This document shows positions 38,819 to 39,816 of a stretch of 39,816 nucleotides of DNA, in pieces. The notes below the pieces were generated by a model, which did no database searches, was not told the DNA's origin, and saw nothing but the letters and a program-made list of their open reading frames with translations. The DNA lies in contig DASRVZ010000045.1 in NCBI GenBank assembly GCA_035654835.1, positions 1 through 39,816 on the forward strand, in the 5' to 3' direction. A program made the translations under genes and the position numbers. The first letter of the stretch is position 1. Each line of letters opens with the position of its first letter. The stretch comes from UBA4719 sp035654835. Its GTDB lineage: Bacteria; Actinomycetota; Actinomycetes; Actinomycetales; Dermatophilaceae.

Positions 38819-39145
38819 ATGGGCTGGGTGTGGCTTGGAGCGGCGATCATGGCGGAGGTCGCCGCGACACTGGCCCTGCGCGCCAGTGATGGGTTTACCC
38901 GGTGGTGGCCATCGGTGGTAGTCGTCGTCGGCTACGGCGCCGCGTTCTTCTTGCTCAGTCAGGTTCTCAAGACGATCGGCGTGGGGCTGGCGTATGCCAC
39001 GTGGGCAGGGTTGGGCACGGCGGGGGCTGCGGTCGGAGCCTGGCTGTTGTTCGGCGAACGGTTTAGCGGTCTGGCGATCGCCGGGATCGCCTTGATCATT
39101 GTCGGCGTCGGTGTGCTGAATCTGGCTGGGACCAGCCATGGTTGA
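38819..39145 (+). CDS. Small multidrug resistance (SMR) family exporter
   Basis: 108 aa, four membrane helices, works as a dimer exchanging protons for cationic compounds. Glu13 in IMAEVAATLALRASDGF is the essential carboxylate (EmrE Glu14). GYGAAFFLLSQVLKTIGVGL, AYATWAGLGTAGA and GIALIIVGVGVLNL match EmrE/Qac-type members; the AxWAGxG form is closer to the Qac branch than to guanidinium exporters. GGGAGG before the ATG is a good ribosome site. Confidence 0.93.
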   Translation: MGWVWLGAAIMAEVAATLALRASDGFTRWWPSVVVVVGYGAAFFLLSQVLKTIGVGLAYATWAGLGTAGAAVGAWLLFGERFSGLAIAGIALIIVGVGVLNLAGTSHG

Positions 39146-39292
39146 CCTCTGCCGCAGGGTTGACCGACGGAGTGGTCGCTGGGCTCGAATTGTCTGACGA
39201 CCGCGCTTGGCGAATCTCTCAGCAGTTCGCGTCGAAGCTGGGATTCCTCATCCTCACGTGACACGTCCGAGGCTTCCATGCGCGGCCTGCGC

Positions 39293-39298
39293 TACGTT
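39293..39298 (+). promoter_or_regulatory. -10-like hexamer TACGTT of a leader ORF
   Basis: TACGTT, six bases, then ATG at 39305; same leaderless geometry as elsewhere in the window. Confidence 0.5.
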
Positions 39299-39304
39299 GC
39301 CTCC

Positions 39305-39352
39305 ATGACTCCGTTCCTCTACATGGGCTCGTACTCCGAGTACTCGCCATGA
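39305..39352 (+). CDS. 15-aa leader ORF coupled to a small membrane-protein gene
   Basis: Reads MTPFLYMGSYSEYSP, notably rich in Tyr and Ser. Its TGA overlaps the next ATG as ATGA (39349-39352), and the downstream gene has no clear ribosome site. The junction CTCGCCATGAG is identical to that of the leader ORF at 3320-3424. Confidence 0.4.
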   Translation: MTPFLYMGSYSEYSP

Positions 39353-39612
39353 GAGCCCTGATTCGGTTTGAGCGGTGGGTGGACGATCTCAGCCCAGTCC
39401 GGCAGTCGTTTGCGTGGCTCGGGATCGCGCTGGCCCTCTACCTGGTGCTGACCTTGGCCTTGGTCCTCGTCGGCGACCCCACCCTCGGCAAGATGTCGGC
39501 TCCCTGGGTGTTCGTCGTGGCCGCAACCGGCGTCGCGTCGTCGCGGCTCAGGAACCGCCACCGGGATAAGTACGACTCCGCAGTACTGGCGCTGCGACGG
39601 CGGGATCAATAG
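39349..39612 (+). CDS. Small two-helix membrane protein, function unknown
   Basis: 87 aa. A polar N-terminus (MRALIRFERWVDDLSPVRQ) is followed by two hydrophobic segments (SFAWLGIALALYLVLTLALV and APWVFVVAATGVASS) and a basic tail (RLRNRHRDKYDSAVLALRRR), putting the tail in the cytoplasm. No family recognised. It is the second gene after a leaderless leader ORF and is followed at once by a strong terminator hairpin. Confidence 0.6.
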   Translation: MRALIRFERWVDDLSPVRQSFAWLGIALALYLVLTLALVLVGDPTLGKMSAPWVFVVAATGVASSRLRNRHRDKYDSAVLALRRRDQ

Positions 39613-39624
39613 CACACCGAAGCC

Positions 39625-39659
39625 GAAGCCCCCACCCGAGCGAATCGGGTGGGGGCTTC
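39625..39659 (+). terminator. Terminator hairpin after the small membrane-protein gene
   Basis: GAAGCCCCCACCCGA (39625-39639) pairs perfectly with TCGGGTGGGGGCTTC (39645-39659) across a GCGAA loop, starting 12 bases after the stop. Confidence 0.85.
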
Positions 39660-39682
39660 GTCGGAGCTAGGCCGGCCCCCCC

Positions 39683-39733
39683 AACGCATCTCGCAGAGCA
39701 TTCTGACGCTGAGAATGCTCTGCGAGATGCGTT
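39683..39733. repeat. 22-bp perfect palindromic hairpin element
   Basis: Arms 39683-39704 and 39712-39733 are perfectly complementary over 22 bases with a GACGCTG loop. It begins AACGCATCTCGCAGAGC. It follows the terminator and precedes the end of a minus-strand gene by 19 bases. Too long and perfect for chance; may be a terminator for the minus-strand gene or a dispersed palindromic repeat. Confidence 0.9.
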
Positions 39734-39752
39734 GCCTTCTGGGGGTGCCCGG

Positions 39753-39816
39753 TCAGTGGAGCGATCCGGCCCGGCCGGTATCGATGATCACGCGGCGGCC
39801 GATGCTGGGGCGACCG
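39753..39816 (-). CDS. 3' end of an unidentified minus-strand gene
   Basis: Twenty codons read GRPSIGRRVIIDTGRAGSLH before a TGA at 39753-39755; the rest lies outside the window. The sequence is gene-like but too short to identify. Confidence 0.4.
   Translation of the reverse strand, partial: GRPSIGRRVIIDTGRAGSLH

Overview
The window is a gene-dense, high-GC stretch of an actinobacterial chromosome. It carries several actinobacterial marker families: DUF3151, DUF3073, a BldC-type regulator, an SCO2322-type secreted protein, a HelR/HelD-type RNA polymerase helicase, PurS with a separate PurQ and PurL, and PurF with a propeptide. Gene content and start-codon use suggest a Micrococcales member, perhaps the Intrasporangiaceae/Dermatophilaceae group, but this is a judgement from protein flavour and not a search. 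No rRNA, tRNA, CRISPR array, IS element or phage gene was seen.

Layout. 1-5.8 kb: 3' end of a SpoU/TrmH rRNA methyltransferase, fructose-bisphosphate aldolase, DUF3151, an acyl-CoA dehydrogenase, a TrmB/LuxR-type regulator behind a short leader ORF, and purA. 5.8-8.3 kb: a large nested inverted repeat and a HelR-like helicase on the minus strand. 8.4-14.6 kb: purD-purC-purS-purQ-purL plus a 2H phosphoesterase. 14.5-21.2 kb: mostly single-gene units (a CtaA-like membrane protein, dienelactone hydrolase, YdeI-like protein, spermidine-synthase-like protein, alpha/beta hydrolase, zinc alcohol dehydrogenase, SCP2-like protein, LLM flavin oxidoreductase, small membrane protein). 21.2-26 kb: purF, purM, DUF3073, a leucine/valine-type dehydrogenase and bldC. 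26-30.7 kb: an ECF transporter operon (secreted protein, T, fused A-A, S) behind a cobalamin riboswitch. 31-37.9 kb: a PIG-L deacetylase and a galactose locus (deoR-galT-galK, divergent GH36 alpha-galactosidase, relic of a GH42 beta-galactosidase). 37.9-39.8 kb: a MazEF-type toxin-antitoxin pair, an SMR exporter, a small membrane protein with a leader ORF, two strong hairpins and the end of a minus-strand gene.

How it works together. The pur genes cover the PRPP amidotransferase (PurF), PurD, FGAM synthetase (PurS/Q/L), PurM and SAICAR synthetase steps of IMP synthesis, plus the IMP-to-AMP branch (PurA); purN, purE/K, purB and purH must lie elsewhere. The galactose locus would release galactose from alpha-galactosides and pass it through GalK and GalT under DeoR control; no galE is present here. 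The ECF operon is predicted to import cobalamin, a precursor or cobalt.

The most distinctive features are in the DNA around genes. At least eleven transcription units start with a TANNNT-like hexamer 6-7 nt before the start codon, so they look leaderless. Two of these drive short leader ORFs that end in an ATGA overlap with the real gene. Several gene boundaries carry recent-looking short tandem duplications. Two striking inverted repeats fill intergenic spaces (5864-6009 and 39683-39733).
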